A DNA stretch of 64,000 bases from Granulicella mallensis MP5ACTX8 (lineage in GTDB: Bacteria > Acidobacteriota > Terriglobia > Terriglobales > Acidobacteriaceae): the NCBI RefSeq assembly GCF_000178955.2, contig NC_016631.1, positions 2,542,001-2,606,000 on the forward strand, written 5' to 3'. The position numbers and the translations under genes were made by a program. The notes under the pieces are model-generated. The model was not told the origin of the DNA. It worked only from the letters and a program-made list of their open reading frames with translations, and made no database searches. Below, in pieces: positions 7,623-16,121 of this stretch; the first letter of the stretch is position 1, and every line of letters starts with the position of its first letter.

Positions 7623-9101
7623 ATGGCAAAGCATGTGCATTTGATTGGGGTGTGTGGAACGGCGATGGCATCGCTGGCAGGGATGCTGCGGGCGCAGGGA
7701 CATCGTGTCACGGGTTCGGATATGGCGGCGTATCCGCCGATGAGCGATCAACTGCGGGCGATGGGGATTCCCATCATGGAGCCCTACAGCGAGAAGAATC
7801 TCGATCCGAGGCCGGACCTGGTGGTGGTCGGCAATGCGATCTCGCGCGGCAATCCGGAGCTGGAGCGCGTGCTGGATGAGCGGATTCCCATGACGTCGAT
7901 GGCTGCCTTGATTCACGATGAGTTTCTGCAGGATCGCGAGTCCCTGGTCGTCTGCGGAACGCACGGCAAGACGACCACGACGAGCATGCTGGCGTGGATC
8001 TATGAGACGGCAGGGATTAGGGAACAGGGATTAGGGATTAGGGAAGATGGCACTGCAAGATGGACACCTTCGTTTTTGATCGGAGGTGTGGCGGAGAACT
8101 TTGGCACGAGCTTCAGGGTTCAAGAAGGCACGCGACCCTTCATCCTTGAAGGCGATGAGTATGACACGGCGTTCTTCGACAAGGGGCCGAAGTTTTTGCA
8201 CTACTTTCCCGATGCCGCCATCCTGACGCATGTGGAGTTCGATCATGCGGACATCTATACGGACTTGAATGCGGTCAAGACGGCCTTCAAACGCATGGTG
8301 AACCTCATCCCTCGGCGCGGGCGGCTGCTGGCTTTCGATGGCAGCGAAAACGTGACCGAGTGTGCGGCGAAGGCCTTCTGCGCAGTGGAACGCTATGGCT
8401 TCAAGGAAGATTCGTATTGGCAGGCTGTCGATATGAAGCACGAGGGCGTCGTCACTACCTGGACGCTGCTGCGAGGTGGAGTAGAGTTTGCGAAGCTGCG
8501 GCTGCCGATGGCCGGCGAACATAACGCATTGAACGCCACGGCTGCAGCTGCGCTGGCCGCAGGGCAGGGGATTCCTGTGGAGGCAATCGTCGAAGCGCTG
8601 GCTACCTTTAAGAGTGTGAAGCGGCGGCTCGAGGTGCGGGCCGAGGTGGCTGGTGTGACGGTGATTGACGACTTTGCGCATCATCCGACTGCCATTCGCG
8701 AAACCTTGCGGGCGCTGAAGAGCGCCTATGCCGGGCGGCGATTGTGGGCTGTGCTCGAACCGCGTTCCAATACGCTACGTCGCAACGTCTTCGAGCGTGA
8801 GCTGGTTGAGAGTCTCTCTCTGGCGGATGAAGTGGTGCTGGCGGGAGTCTTCAAGAGCGATGCGATTCCGGTGTTGGAGCGACTGGAGCCGGAGCATGTT
8901 GTTGACGCGTTGAACGCGAGACAGGTTCCTGCAGTGCTGTGTGCCGATGCCGATGCGATTGTGGCGGAGATTACGCCGCGAGTGCGCGCCGGAGATGTGG
9001 TGGCGATTCTGTCGAACGGTGGTTTTGGCGGGATTTATACCAAGTTGCCTCAGGCGCTGGAGAAGCTGCCGAAGGCTGTCGTAGCGGGGACGCTGCTCTA
9101 G
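7623..9101 (+). CDS. mpl: UDP-N-acetylmuramate:L-alanyl-gamma-D-glutamyl-meso-diaminopimelate ligase, with in-frame repeat insertion
   Basis: Ligates recycled murein tripeptide to UDP-MurNAc, short-circuiting MurC/D/E. The Mur-ligase order is clear: N-terminal domain HLIGVCGTAMASLAGML, ATP P-loop CGTHGKTTTTSMLAWI, the Mpl block LEGDEYDTAFFDKGPKFLHY, HVEFDHADIY, GEHNALNATAAAALA and the C-terminal IDDFAHHPTAI. At 492 residues it is longer than E. coli Mpl (about 457). Part of the excess is the peptide GIREQGLGIRE right after the P-loop helix, encoded by 8012-8044, which is nearly identical to one arm of the palindrome after purH. The stop shares CTAG with the convergent LRR gene. Confidence 0.93.
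   Translation: MAKHVHLIGVCGTAMASLAGMLRAQGHRVTGSDMAAYPPMSDQLRAMGIPIMEPYSEKNLDPRPDLVVVGNAISRGNPELERVLDERIPMTSMAALIHDEFLQDRESLVVCGTHGKTTTTSMLAWIYETAGIREQGLGIREDGTARWTPSFLIGGVAENFGTSFRVQEGTRPFILEGDEYDTAFFDKGPKFLHYFPDAAILTHVEFDHADIYTDLNAVKTAFKRMVNLIPRRGRLLAFDGSENVTECAAKAFCAVERYGFKEDSYWQAVDMKHEGVVTTWTLLRGGVEFAKLRLPMAGEHNALNATAAAALAAGQGIPVEAIVEALATFKSVKRRLEVRAEVAGVTVIDDFAHHPTAIRETLRALKSAYAGRRLWAVLEPRSNTLRRNVFERELVESLSLADEVVLAGVFKSDAIPVLERLEPEHVVDALNARQVPAVLCADADAIVAEITPRVRAGDVVAILSNGGFGGIYTKLPQALEKLPKAVVAGTLL
8012..8044 (+). repeat. Dispersed AGGGATTAGGG repeat arm inserted in mpl
   Basis: A 33-base run built from AGGGATTAGGG units. Its first 30 bases match, with one substitution (A for C in the spacer), the left arm of the palindrome at 21745-21780. 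The length is eleven codons, so mpl stays in frame; the encoded peptide lies between the ATP-binding helix and the SFLIGG strand, a loop position in Mur ligases. The absence of the second palindrome arm may be how the element became tolerable in a coding region. Confidence 0.75.
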
Positions 9102-9757
9102 TAGTAAACGGCGCAGCCTCGCGCTTCCAGTGTGGCGATCCACTCTGGAAACACGAAGTCGTTGACCCAGCGGAGATCGAGTTTCTCCAGTCGCGGCAGT
9201 TCAGCGATCGAGGCGGGCAGATGCTCAATCGGGTTTCCACGGAGATCGAGTTGGCGGAGTTCGCGTAGCGCCGAGATTGCGTCAGGCAGCCTGGTCAGCT
9301 TGTTGTTCCTGAGGTGAAGCTCGCGCAGTTGGGAGAGCTGCCCAAACGACTCAGGCAGTGAGGCAATGGCATTGTCTGTGACCCGGAGTTCGATGAGGCT
9401 TGCCATGCTGCTGATGCATTCAGGGAACGTCCCGAAGGCGTTGTTGCTGATGTTCAAGTAGCGCAGCCGCGTCAGCCCTGCGAATGCAGCTGGCAGCGAG
9501 GCGAGACGATTGTCGTGCAGGTAAAGAAAGTCGGCCAGGTGAGGCAGCTGCCCGAGGGATGCGGGAACCTGTGTGAGCTGGTTGTGACCCAGATCAATCA
9601 TGCGGAGCTCTTGGAGCTGTCCGATCTGCTCAGGGATCGAAGAGAGGTCGTTGTCGGCGAGGATCAGGGCTTCAAGTTCGCGTTGCTCCCAGACGTACTC
9701 GGGCACGGATCCGAGGTGCTTCTTCCAGAGGTTCAGCGTCTTCGCGATATCTCTCAA
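9098..9757 (-). CDS. Cytoplasmic leucine-rich repeat protein
   Basis: A 219-residue protein with no signal peptide or membrane segment, made of about seven 23-residue leucine-rich repeats with the consensus L.xLxLxxNxLxxLPxxhxxLxxLxx (examples: MIDLGHNQLTQVP, ELHLRNNKLTRLP, QLDLRGNPIEHLP), preceded by a short helical cap (residues 1-22). It resembles the LRR domains that bacteria use as protein-binding scaffolds; no enzymatic domain is attached. It is convergent with mpl and the two stops overlap in CTAG. Partner and function cannot be inferred. Confidence 0.8.
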   Translation of the reverse strand: MRDIAKTLNLWKKHLGSVPEYVWEQRELEALILADNDLSSIPEQIGQLQELRMIDLGHNQLTQVPASLGQLPHLADFLYLHDNRLASLPAAFAGLTRLRYLNISNNAFGTFPECISSMASLIELRVTDNAIASLPESFGQLSQLRELHLRNNKLTRLPDAISALRELRQLDLRGNPIEHLPASIAELPRLEKLDLRWVNDFVFPEWIATLEARGCAVYY

Positions 9758-9855
9758 GGATTCATCCTAATTGCTCTTTTATGACCGATGAGAGGGGACA
9801 AGCATAAGAGAGAAGTTGAATCGGTCCACTGGAGAGCACGATATCCTAAAGGAAC

Positions 9856-10560
9856 ATGTTTGCTGCTCTTCGGATGTTGTTTGTGTTCGTAACTTTAGGC
9901 GTGCCGGCCGCGCTGGTGGGGATTCCGTGGTCAGCCCTGCGGGGTAACTTCCGCGCCATGTACCGGTGGGGAATGGGAACGGCCCGTTTGGGCATACGCG
10001 CAGCGGGAATTCGTGTGCGTATCGAGGGACTGGAAAATATCCCGCAAGGCCGCTCCTGCATCTTCATGAGCAATCATGTATCGAACCTCGACGCGCCGGT
10101 ATTGCTGCCCTCTATTCCGGGCATGGCCAGTGTGTTTCTGAAGAAGGAACTGATGCGCATCCCCCTGTTGGGAACGGCGATGCGCATGGGAAAGTATGTT
10201 CCGGTGTCGCGTGGGCACTCTCGTGAAGAGGCCCGCAAGAGCGTAGAAGCTGCAGCAGACGCGTTGCGTTCAGGCATGCACATCTTCGTGTTTCCTGAGG
10301 GGACGCGATCGCCGGATGGAAAGCTGTTGCCCTTCAAAAAAGGCGCGTTTTTTCTGGCGGCGGAGACCGGGGCACCCATGGTTCCGATCGTGATTCGTGG
10401 AACCGAACGCATGATGAGCAAAGGCAGCTTGAAGGTTATCCCCGGCGAGGTAGTTGTGCGATTTCTTCCGGTGATGGAGCCTGAGGACTTCGCCACACGC
10501 GAAGAGTTGATGGCTGCTGTGCGCGGGGAGATGGAACGGGTGCTGGCGCAGGGGATCTGA
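9856..10560 (+). CDS. plsC: 1-acyl-sn-glycerol-3-phosphate acyltransferase
   Basis: Transfers an acyl chain to lysophosphatidate to make phosphatidate at the inner membrane. The 234-residue protein begins with a membrane segment (FAALRMLFVFVTLGVPAALVG) and has all acyltransferase motifs in order: SNHVSNLDAP (NHx4D, catalytic His/Asp), the GKYVPVSRG region, VFPEGTRSPDG (FPEGTR substrate motif) and APMVPIVIRG. The ATG is preceded by AAAGGA. The gene stands alone between the minus-strand LRR and SPOR genes. Confidence 0.92.
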   Translation: MFAALRMLFVFVTLGVPAALVGIPWSALRGNFRAMYRWGMGTARLGIRAAGIRVRIEGLENIPQGRSCIFMSNHVSNLDAPVLLPSIPGMASVFLKKELMRIPLLGTAMRMGKYVPVSRGHSREEARKSVEAAADALRSGMHIFVFPEGTRSPDGKLLPFKKGAFFLAAETGAPMVPIVIRGTERMMSKGSLKVIPGEVVVRFLPVMEPEDFATREELMAAVRGEMERVLAQGI

Positions 10561-10597
10561 TTCAGCTTCGAGCAACGGGGAGTTGAGCGGCGAGGGG

Positions 10598-11296
10598 TTA
10601 CTTGACGATGGCGTTGTAGCCGTCGGCGAGCAGACGTTGGCGCATGGCGTCTGCATCCTTGTGATTGCTGAAGGGGCCTACCTGAATGTGGATCAGCTTA
10701 TCCTGGGGCTCGCTATGGGCTGCGACTGTATATCCCTTACGCTGCAGCGCTCCGACCAGCAGACTGGCGTCCTCCTGATGGGAGACGGCGGCTACCTGCA
10801 CAACGAAGGAGCCTACTGGCGTTGTCGAGGGAGTCGGTGGAGGCGTTGGATGGCTGCTGGAAGCTGACTCGGATACAGGAGCCGGCTTTTTGGTGGGGAC
10901 GGGTGCCTCGGTCGCAGTTGTCGTAGCCGGGACATGCACGGGCGCGGAGGGCCGTGGGCTGGGTGCTTCCGGCGCATCCTCTGTGTCGTCTGATTCGTTT
11001 GTTGCGGCTACCGGTTTAATCGCAGGAGCGTTCGTGTGGCCTGCTGGAGAGCCTGCTGCGGGTTTGAAGGTATTGAATGTGGTCGAGGAAGCATCGGAGG
11101 TATCCGATGTGTCGGACGCGGCGGCGACAGGCGGAGCCGATTTATGGCCCATGTTGTAGCCGAAGGCGAAGAACAGCGCGCACAACAGAGCAAGACCGAA
11201 AAAAATACCGAGAACTGAACCTGTACCCAGGGTCAGTTCCCGATGGTTTTGCCGGCCCTGAAGATCGTCATCGTCGTCGTCAAGAAGGTGACTCAT
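10598..11296 (-). CDS. SPOR-domain inner-membrane protein
   Basis: A 232-residue protein with an acidic cytoplasmic N-terminus containing six consecutive aspartates, one membrane span (about residues 26-48, LGTGSVLGIFFGLALLCALFFAFGY), a long Ala/Pro/Thr/Ser-rich periplasmic linker (55-155) and a C-terminal SPOR domain (about 157-232, SFVVQVAAVSHQEDA...LIHIQVGPFSNHKDADAMRQRL). SPOR domains bind peptidoglycan glycan strands lacking stem peptides and so localise to the division septum. The protein is likely to act in cell division or septal wall turnover, in line with neighbouring cell-wall genes. Confidence 0.88.
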   Translation of the reverse strand: MSHLLDDDDDDLQGRQNHRELTLGTGSVLGIFFGLALLCALFFAFGYNMGHKSAPPVAAASDTSDTSDASSTTFNTFKPAAGSPAGHTNAPAIKPVAATNESDDTEDAPEAPSPRPSAPVHVPATTTATEAPVPTKKPAPVSESASSSHPTPPPTPSTTPVGSFVVQVAAVSHQEDASLLVGALQRKGYTVAAHSEPQDKLIHIQVGPFSNHKDADAMRQRLLADGYNAIVK

Positions 11297-11319
11297 GGAA
11301 GTATGAAGACTCCGGAAGA

Positions 11320-11994
11320 TCAGAAGCGCATATAAAAGCCGACAGTGGGCTCGGATGTGATGGTGTGCTGCTTGATCGTGTAATAGTTCTGGCCGAAGTC
11401 GGGAGCCAGATAGAAGAGTTGGCGGAAGGAAGCGCGCAGGCCGAAGTGGCTGGAGAAGTACTCCTGCTGGATGCCCGCCGAATAGTAGTAGGTGGCACGA
11501 GCCTGCGAGGGCAAGCTTTCACCGCCGTGCCGGGTCGGTTTGAACTCTGTCGTACCCAGACCCGCAGAGACAAAGGGTTGAAAGCCGAAGATGTGGTGTG
11601 CGGGGGTGACGATGTACCCGAGGGTGTACTCGTTAGCGCCCGTTTGAACGGCGATCGGGGGCTGTGGATACGAGAAGTTCTCGGTATAGCGGGCATAACC
11701 GAAGTTGAATTCGAAGCCGACGAGAGGTTTCGCGATATAGCGAATGTTGACCAGAGCGCCGACGGTGTTGGAGGGCTGCTGCGTGAGGAAGCAGGGCTGC
11801 CCGGGGGCGCAGTCCGGAGCATCGGGACGAAGAACCGGCCCGGAGACGGTCTTGCTGAAGATGCCAGCGCCACTGATGCCGAGGTCGAGGCGGGAGAGCT
11901 GACGGTCGAGCACCGACACCTGCTGAGCGCCGGCGCTGCCGAACGTGGATGCCAATACGGCTGCGGCGAGGAAGAGCGAAACTTTGCGAATCAA
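11320..11994 (-). CDS. Outer-membrane beta-barrel protein
   Basis: A 224-residue protein with a signal peptide (LIRKVSLFLAAAVLASTFGSAGA, cleavage near AQQ) and amphipathic strands ending in GFYMRF, a C-terminal Phe typical of BAM substrates. Two cysteines lie in a loop (DCAPGQPC). The start is taken as TTG at 11994 because it gives the signal peptide at the very N-terminus and overlaps the upstream stop as TTGA, a coupling signal; the frame is open further upstream but would replace the signal with an unrelated sequence. Members of this small-porin-like group are common in Acidobacteria; no substrate is known. Confidence 0.7.
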   Translation of the reverse strand: MIRKVSLFLAAAVLASTFGSAGAQQVSVLDRQLSRLDLGISGAGIFSKTVSGPVLRPDAPDCAPGQPCFLTQQPSNTVGALVNIRYIAKPLVGFEFNFGYARYTENFSYPQPPIAVQTGANEYTLGYIVTPAHHIFGFQPFVSAGLGTTEFKPTRHGGESLPSQARATYYYSAGIQQEYFSSHFGLRASFRQLFYLAPDFGQNYYTIKQHTITSEPTVGFYMRF

Positions 11995-12491
11995 GACTTG
12001 AGGGCTCCGGGGCGCGAAGTGCGCGCTCGTTCTAAGTCTAAACCCTTGTTGGCTCGGGCGCGGCGGGCTAGACGGGTGAGTAGTGAGGTTCCTGCTCCCA
12101 GGATGAGACCGCAGCCCGTGGCAACGGCGACATGGACGTGAGGTCTGACTGCTCCGGCGGTGAGGTGCAGGAAGCCAAAGATCAGGGCAGCGGTTGCTGA
12201 AACTGCAAGCAGCAGAGGCGTTTGACGCAGCAGGTCGAGCAACAGCAGGCCCATGGCAATAGCGATAAGGACGACTCCGGAGACGTTTATCGGCGAATGG
12301 AGGAGTGCTGCAATTGCCAATAGCGTAATCAGGAGACCTACCGCGCCAGGGAAGATCGTTCCAGGCCGGTTGAGTTCGAGATAGATCAGCAGCAGTCCAA
12401 GAGTGAAGCAAAGGATGGCTGTATCCGGAGAGAGTGGAAGCCGGGGAGCGATTGCCATGGCTGTGCTGGCGAAATACAAGGGGATCTCCAC
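11991..12491 (-). CDS. NfeD-like integral membrane protein
   Basis: A 166-residue protein with four to five hydrophobic helices. The block LGLLLIYLELNRPGTIFPGAVGLLITLLAIAAL resembles the membrane segment of NfeD/ClpP-class proteins (which have IxxELxxPGxxxPGxxGxxxLxLA). The usual C-terminal OB-fold is missing; instead there is a short basic tail (residues 140-166). NfeD proteins partner with flotillins or membrane serine proteases, but neither is seen nearby. The stop codon overlaps the start of the outer-membrane protein gene. An internal ATG at codon 12 is a possible alternative start. Confidence 0.55.
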   Translation of the reverse strand: MEIPLYFASTAMAIAPRLPLSPDTAILCFTLGLLLIYLELNRPGTIFPGAVGLLITLLAIAALLHSPINVSGVVLIAIAMGLLLLDLLRQTPLLLAVSATAALIFGFLHLTAGAVRPHVHVAVATGCGLILGAGTSLLTRLARRARANKGLDLERARTSRPGALKS

Positions 12492-12541
12492 TTCGCTACG
12501 CTCAGGTCAAATATAAGAAATTCAGTCAGAGCCCTATCCGT

Positions 12542-14164
12542 TTACGGGATACTTTGACCACGCTGCTGAAGATTCTGGCGCAAGGCCTGCGCGGCGGTGT
12601 TGGAGGGCTCAAGGCTCAGCGCTCGCGATACGTCGTCGGCGCAGCCAGCCAGAAGATTGTCTGCGAGATCGAGTCGCGCGAGGACGAGATACGCGGTGGC
12701 GCTTGGCTGAATCTTGAGAGATTTGCGAGCCTCATCGCGAGCTTCTGCGGCATTGCCGCTAGCTTCTCGGACCTGGGCGAGGCCGACGTGGGCAGCGGCG
12801 CTGTTGGGGTCGGCTGTGAGAGCGGATTGAAACTCGCCTTCCGCTTCCGGCAGCAGGCCCTGGGCCAGATAATCGCGGCCTAGCTGGGTGTACTCGGTCG
12901 CCTGCTGGGCTGGAGGAAGCATGGCCATGCGTGCCGCGCGCATCTGGTCAAGCTGGAAGGCGGCCTGGCGGAGACCGGCCTCCGAGTAGTTACGGCGGAT
13001 GCGCTCGACCGGGCTGAAGGAGTTGGTAGCGCTGTCGGTGAGCTTCGTTCCGGCAGGAACGAGGCTGAGGTGAGCCCGCAGCGATCCGGCTTCGTTGTCG
13101 TTCGGCTTGAGCTTCAGGGCGGCGTCGGCTTCTTTGAGCGCGCCGGCGGTGTCTCCACGGCGAAAGAGGGCGATGGCGAGGTTGTAGTGGTAGTCCTCGT
13201 CGGAGGGGTCGGCTGTCGAGGCCCTCTGGAAGAATGCCGCACCGTCTTTGCCCTGACGGCTAAGCGCTACGGCCTGATCATTGACTACTTCCGGCAAAGG
13301 AAGCCTTGTGGCCACGAAGGCGAAGGCCTGTTCAGCGGCTGCATAGTTGGCGGAGTTGAAGTGGGCCAGTCCGAGATAGAAGTTGGCTTCCAGCGCAAGA
13401 CGGTCGCTGTGCGGCACCTTCGCCAGGGTCGTTGCGGCGGCAGGGAAGTTGCGTACCGTGTACTGTTCTTTGCCGAGCGCCAAGAGAGCCGCCGCGTAAT
13501 CGGGCACGATGGCCACCGCTGCCTGCAGTCGCTTGATGCGCTCATCGGCTGCGGGAGCGTTGGTGCCGCGAATGTAGTTCTCGAAGGCGGAGAGTGGGAC
13601 GGCGCCGGGCGCGGCAATGAAGGTGCCTTCGGCCACATTGAAGTGAGGATCGATGTTCCGCGCGACCTTCCATGCGATGGCGTTTTCGGCGTCGAAGAGC
13701 CGATTGAGCGGGGCGCCGTCTTCGATAGGCGCGGTAAGGCTGAGCGCATCGACGGAGAGGACTCGGGCCTGAATGGTGATCTGGTCGTTCGCTATGTTGT
13801 AGCTGCCGACGATGACATAGTTCGCGTCAAGCTGTTGTGCGATTTTGATCGTGGTGGCGCGGGAGGGCTTGAAGCCAGCCGGCAGCCCGAGGTGATCGAA
13901 GGCGAAGAGCCGGTCATCGTGAGAGATGGTGAGGAAGCCGGCGGAGGTAAGGCGCTTGCTCAGGGTGTCCGGGAAGGAATCGCCGACCCAGTTGAGGGAG
14001 GGATTGCCGGAGCGGTTGTCGAAGGGAAGGACAAGAACCACGCGGCCGCCGGCCTGCTGGGACTGTGCTAACGCCGGAGCGGCGAGGGAGGCGAAGATCG
14101 CCGTGAGAGCGAGGATCGCCGTGAGAGCGAGGATCAGGGCGAAGGGCTTCGACAAGGACCGCAT
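12542..14164 (-). CDS. Periplasmic TolB/FlgO-like N-domain plus TPR protein
   Basis: A 540-residue exported protein. A signal peptide (residues about 10-33, ending ALAQSQ) is followed by a domain reading VVLVLPFDNRSGNPSLNWVGDSFPDTLSKRL, which matches the TolB/FlgO-type N-terminal fold that oligomerises in the periplasm or outer membrane, continuing to about residue 180. The remainder (about 190-535) is TPR repeats, for example YAAALLALGKEQYTVRNF, DYHYNLAIALFRRGDTAGALKEADAALKLKPN and AAAHVGLAQVREASGNAAEARDEARKSL. Probably a scaffolding protein of the envelope. It starts eight bases after the Uma2 stop, on the same strand. Confidence 0.75.
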   Translation of the reverse strand: MRSLSKPFALILALTAILALTAIFASLAAPALAQSQQAGGRVVLVLPFDNRSGNPSLNWVGDSFPDTLSKRLTSAGFLTISHDDRLFAFDHLGLPAGFKPSRATTIKIAQQLDANYVIVGSYNIANDQITIQARVLSVDALSLTAPIEDGAPLNRLFDAENAIAWKVARNIDPHFNVAEGTFIAAPGAVPLSAFENYIRGTNAPAADERIKRLQAAVAIVPDYAAALLALGKEQYTVRNFPAAATTLAKVPHSDRLALEANFYLGLAHFNSANYAAAEQAFAFVATRLPLPEVVNDQAVALSRQGKDGAAFFQRASTADPSDEDYHYNLAIALFRRGDTAGALKEADAALKLKPNDNEAGSLRAHLSLVPAGTKLTDSATNSFSPVERIRRNYSEAGLRQAAFQLDQMRAARMAMLPPAQQATEYTQLGRDYLAQGLLPEAEGEFQSALTADPNSAAAHVGLAQVREASGNAAEARDEARKSLKIQPSATAYLVLARLDLADNLLAGCADDVSRALSLEPSNTAAQALRQNLQQRGQSIP

Positions 14165-14172
14165 TAGGTCGA

Positions 14173-14718
14173 TTATAGGCGGTCGGCGGCGACAAATTTC
14201 TTGTCGAGTTTCGCAAACGCTTCCGTGAGGTCGACGTGGATAGGGGTCCCGGAGACAGTGAGGTTCGTGAAATCGGCTTCGTGCAGGCCTGTGGCATCGA
14301 AGGTATAGGCGATGCGACGGAGCGGATCGATAAGCCAGATGTTTTCTACGCCCATCGAGAGGTAGTCGGCGAGTACTTCCTTTGCACGTGAGATACGGTC
14401 TTCAGGCGAGAGAATTTCAATGCAAACGAGGGGCGGAGTGGCTGTGACCTGTTCGCGAGGTGCATCGCTGCGCAGTATGGCTACGTCACAAACCCGAACA
14501 CGGTCTGATGTAACACGGATGCGTTGTTCTACAACGGGATCCGTACCCCAAGACTCCTCATTGAGGGTGAAAACAAAGTAAAAGAAGCCTTGAATTTTTC
14601 CGTGCTCGTATTCGCCCAAGTGGCGCTCCTCGATCTCGCCATCAACGAAATCGGCGTCAGGGTGATAGCTGGTGCGGAGGTACTCGTCGATGGAGAGCAG
14701 TGCGGGTGTGGTCGCCAT
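14173..14718 (-). CDS. Uma2 family (DUF820) PD-(D/E)XK nuclease-like protein
   Basis: A 181-residue protein with the Uma2 hallmarks: N-terminal SIDEYLRTSYHPDADFVDGEIEER, then VRVCDVAILRSD (catalytic Asp in VxDV), and CIEILSPEDRISRAKEVLADYLSMGVENIWLIDP (Glu-x-Leu-SPED followed by the Lys-bearing helix). The fold is that of restriction-endonuclease-like enzymes, but the cellular role of this very abundant family is unknown. There is no partner toxin, antitoxin or methylase beside it. It begins 45 bases downstream of murA on the same strand. Confidence 0.82.
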   Translation of the reverse strand: MATTPALLSIDEYLRTSYHPDADFVDGEIEERHLGEYEHGKIQGFFYFVFTLNEESWGTDPVVEQRIRVTSDRVRVCDVAILRSDAPREQVTATPPLVCIEILSPEDRISRAKEVLADYLSMGVENIWLIDPLRRIAYTFDATGLHEADFTNLTVSGTPIHVDLTEAFAKLDKKFVAADRL

Positions 14719-14762
14719 AGGACACCTCTAGAGAAATTATGCGCCGGGGATGGGGCCTTCGG

Positions 14763-16043
14763 CTACTTTTTGCCGAAGACCTCACCCATGCGTCGAATCT
14801 GTGCGCCGACGCCGCGGAGCTTTTCTTCCATGCGCTCGTAGCCGCGATCCATGTGGTATACGCGGTCGAGAATGCTCTCTCCGTCGGCCACCAGCGCAGC
14901 CAGGACGAGAGCCGCCGAGGCGCGGAGGTCCGAGCACATGACGGCAGCCGATTGGAGTTGAGCCCCGCCGCGAATGGTGGCGGTGCGTCCGCTGACCGAG
15001 ATGTTCGCGCCCATGCGGTTCAGTTCGCCGACGTGCATGAAGCGATTCTCGAAGATGTTCTCGGTAACGACCGAGGTGCCTTCTGCCTGGGTCAGCAGCG
15101 CCATGAACTGCGCCTGCATGTCGGTGGGGAAGCCGGGGTACTCTTCGGTAGAGATATCGACGGCCTGGAGCTTGCCACCGGAGTGGACGCGCACGTTTTC
15201 CTTGCCGATTTCGAGCTTGACGCCACACTGCTCCAGCTTTCCGAGGAGTGCGCCCAGGTGTTCCGGGTTGCAGCAATCGACGTTGAGGTCGCCGCCGGTG
15301 ATGGCTCCGGCGATGAGGAAGGTTCCGGCCTCAATGCGGTCGGGGTTGATGCGGTGGCGAGCGCCGTGAAGCTTGGCAACGCCCTTGATACGGATCACTG
15401 AAGTGCCTGCGCCCTCGATCTGTGCGCCCATGGCATTGAGCAGCGCGGCGAGGTCGGTGACTTCGGGTTCGCGGGCGCAGTTCTCAAAGAGCGATTCGCC
15501 CTCGGCAAGCGTGGCGGCCATCAGAAGGTCTTCCGTGCCGGTGACGGTGATCTTGTCGAAGACGATGTGCGTGCCTTTCAATCTGTCGGCACGAGCTTCG
15601 AGATAGCCATGCTCCTGCGTGATCGTCGCACCCATGGCTTCGAGGCCCTTGATGTGCAGATCGATCGGGCGTCCGCCAATGGCACAGCCGCCAGGCATTG
15701 CGACGCGGGCCATGCCGGTGCGAGCGATGAGCGGACCAAGCACAAGGGAACTCGCGCGCATGGTCTTGACGATCTCGTATTTGGCGACGGGGTCGGAGAG
15801 TACGGCGCACTGGATGGACGTACGGTGCTGTGCTCGGCCATAGCCCAGCTCGACCTGCGCTCCCATGCTCTCGAGCAGCTTGCGCTCGGTCTCAATGTCG
15901 TGGACCTGCGGGATGTTCTCAAGGATGACCTCATCCTCGGTGAGGATGGCGGCTGCCATGCAGGGAAGCGCGGAGTTCTTCGCGCCGGAGATTTTGATGG
16001 TGCCGAGCAGCGGGTTGCCGCCACGGATAACGAACTTGTCCAT
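14763..16043 (-). CDS. murA: UDP-N-acetylglucosamine 1-carboxyvinyltransferase
   Basis: Catalyses the first committed step of peptidoglycan synthesis, transferring enolpyruvate from PEP to UDP-GlcNAc. The 426-residue protein starts MDKFVIRGGNPLLGTIKISGAKNSALP (Lys of KNS at the active site), and carries the PEP-binding MPGGCAIGGRPIDLHIKGLEAMGA with the catalytic Cys present, so it should be fosfomycin-sensitive (an Asp here would give resistance). TEEYPGFPTDMQAQF and DRVYHMDRGYERMEEKLRGVGA complete the family pattern. Full length. Confidence 0.97.
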   Translation of the reverse strand: MDKFVIRGGNPLLGTIKISGAKNSALPCMAAAILTEDEVILENIPQVHDIETERKLLESMGAQVELGYGRAQHRTSIQCAVLSDPVAKYEIVKTMRASSLVLGPLIARTGMARVAMPGGCAIGGRPIDLHIKGLEAMGATITQEHGYLEARADRLKGTHIVFDKITVTGTEDLLMAATLAEGESLFENCAREPEVTDLAALLNAMGAQIEGAGTSVIRIKGVAKLHGARHRINPDRIEAGTFLIAGAITGGDLNVDCCNPEHLGALLGKLEQCGVKLEIGKENVRVHSGGKLQAVDISTEEYPGFPTDMQAQFMALLTQAEGTSVVTENIFENRFMHVGELNRMGANISVSGRTATIRGGAQLQSAAVMCSDLRASAALVLAALVADGESILDRVYHMDRGYERMEEKLRGVGAQIRRMGEVFGKK

Positions 16044-16121
16044 CTGTACAGTCTACGAAAGGGTGATGAGGAAACGGGTGCCGAAGTTGGTGCAGGGGCA
16101 AAAGAGGCCTGGTTGACTGGC

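Noticed and set aside
6689-10594. Similar short stretches TTCAGTTTCGAG...GAGCGGCGAG after dapF (about 6689) and after plsC (about 10562)
   Set aside because: Similarity needs gaps and covers only ~33 bases; two copies are not enough to call a repeat family.
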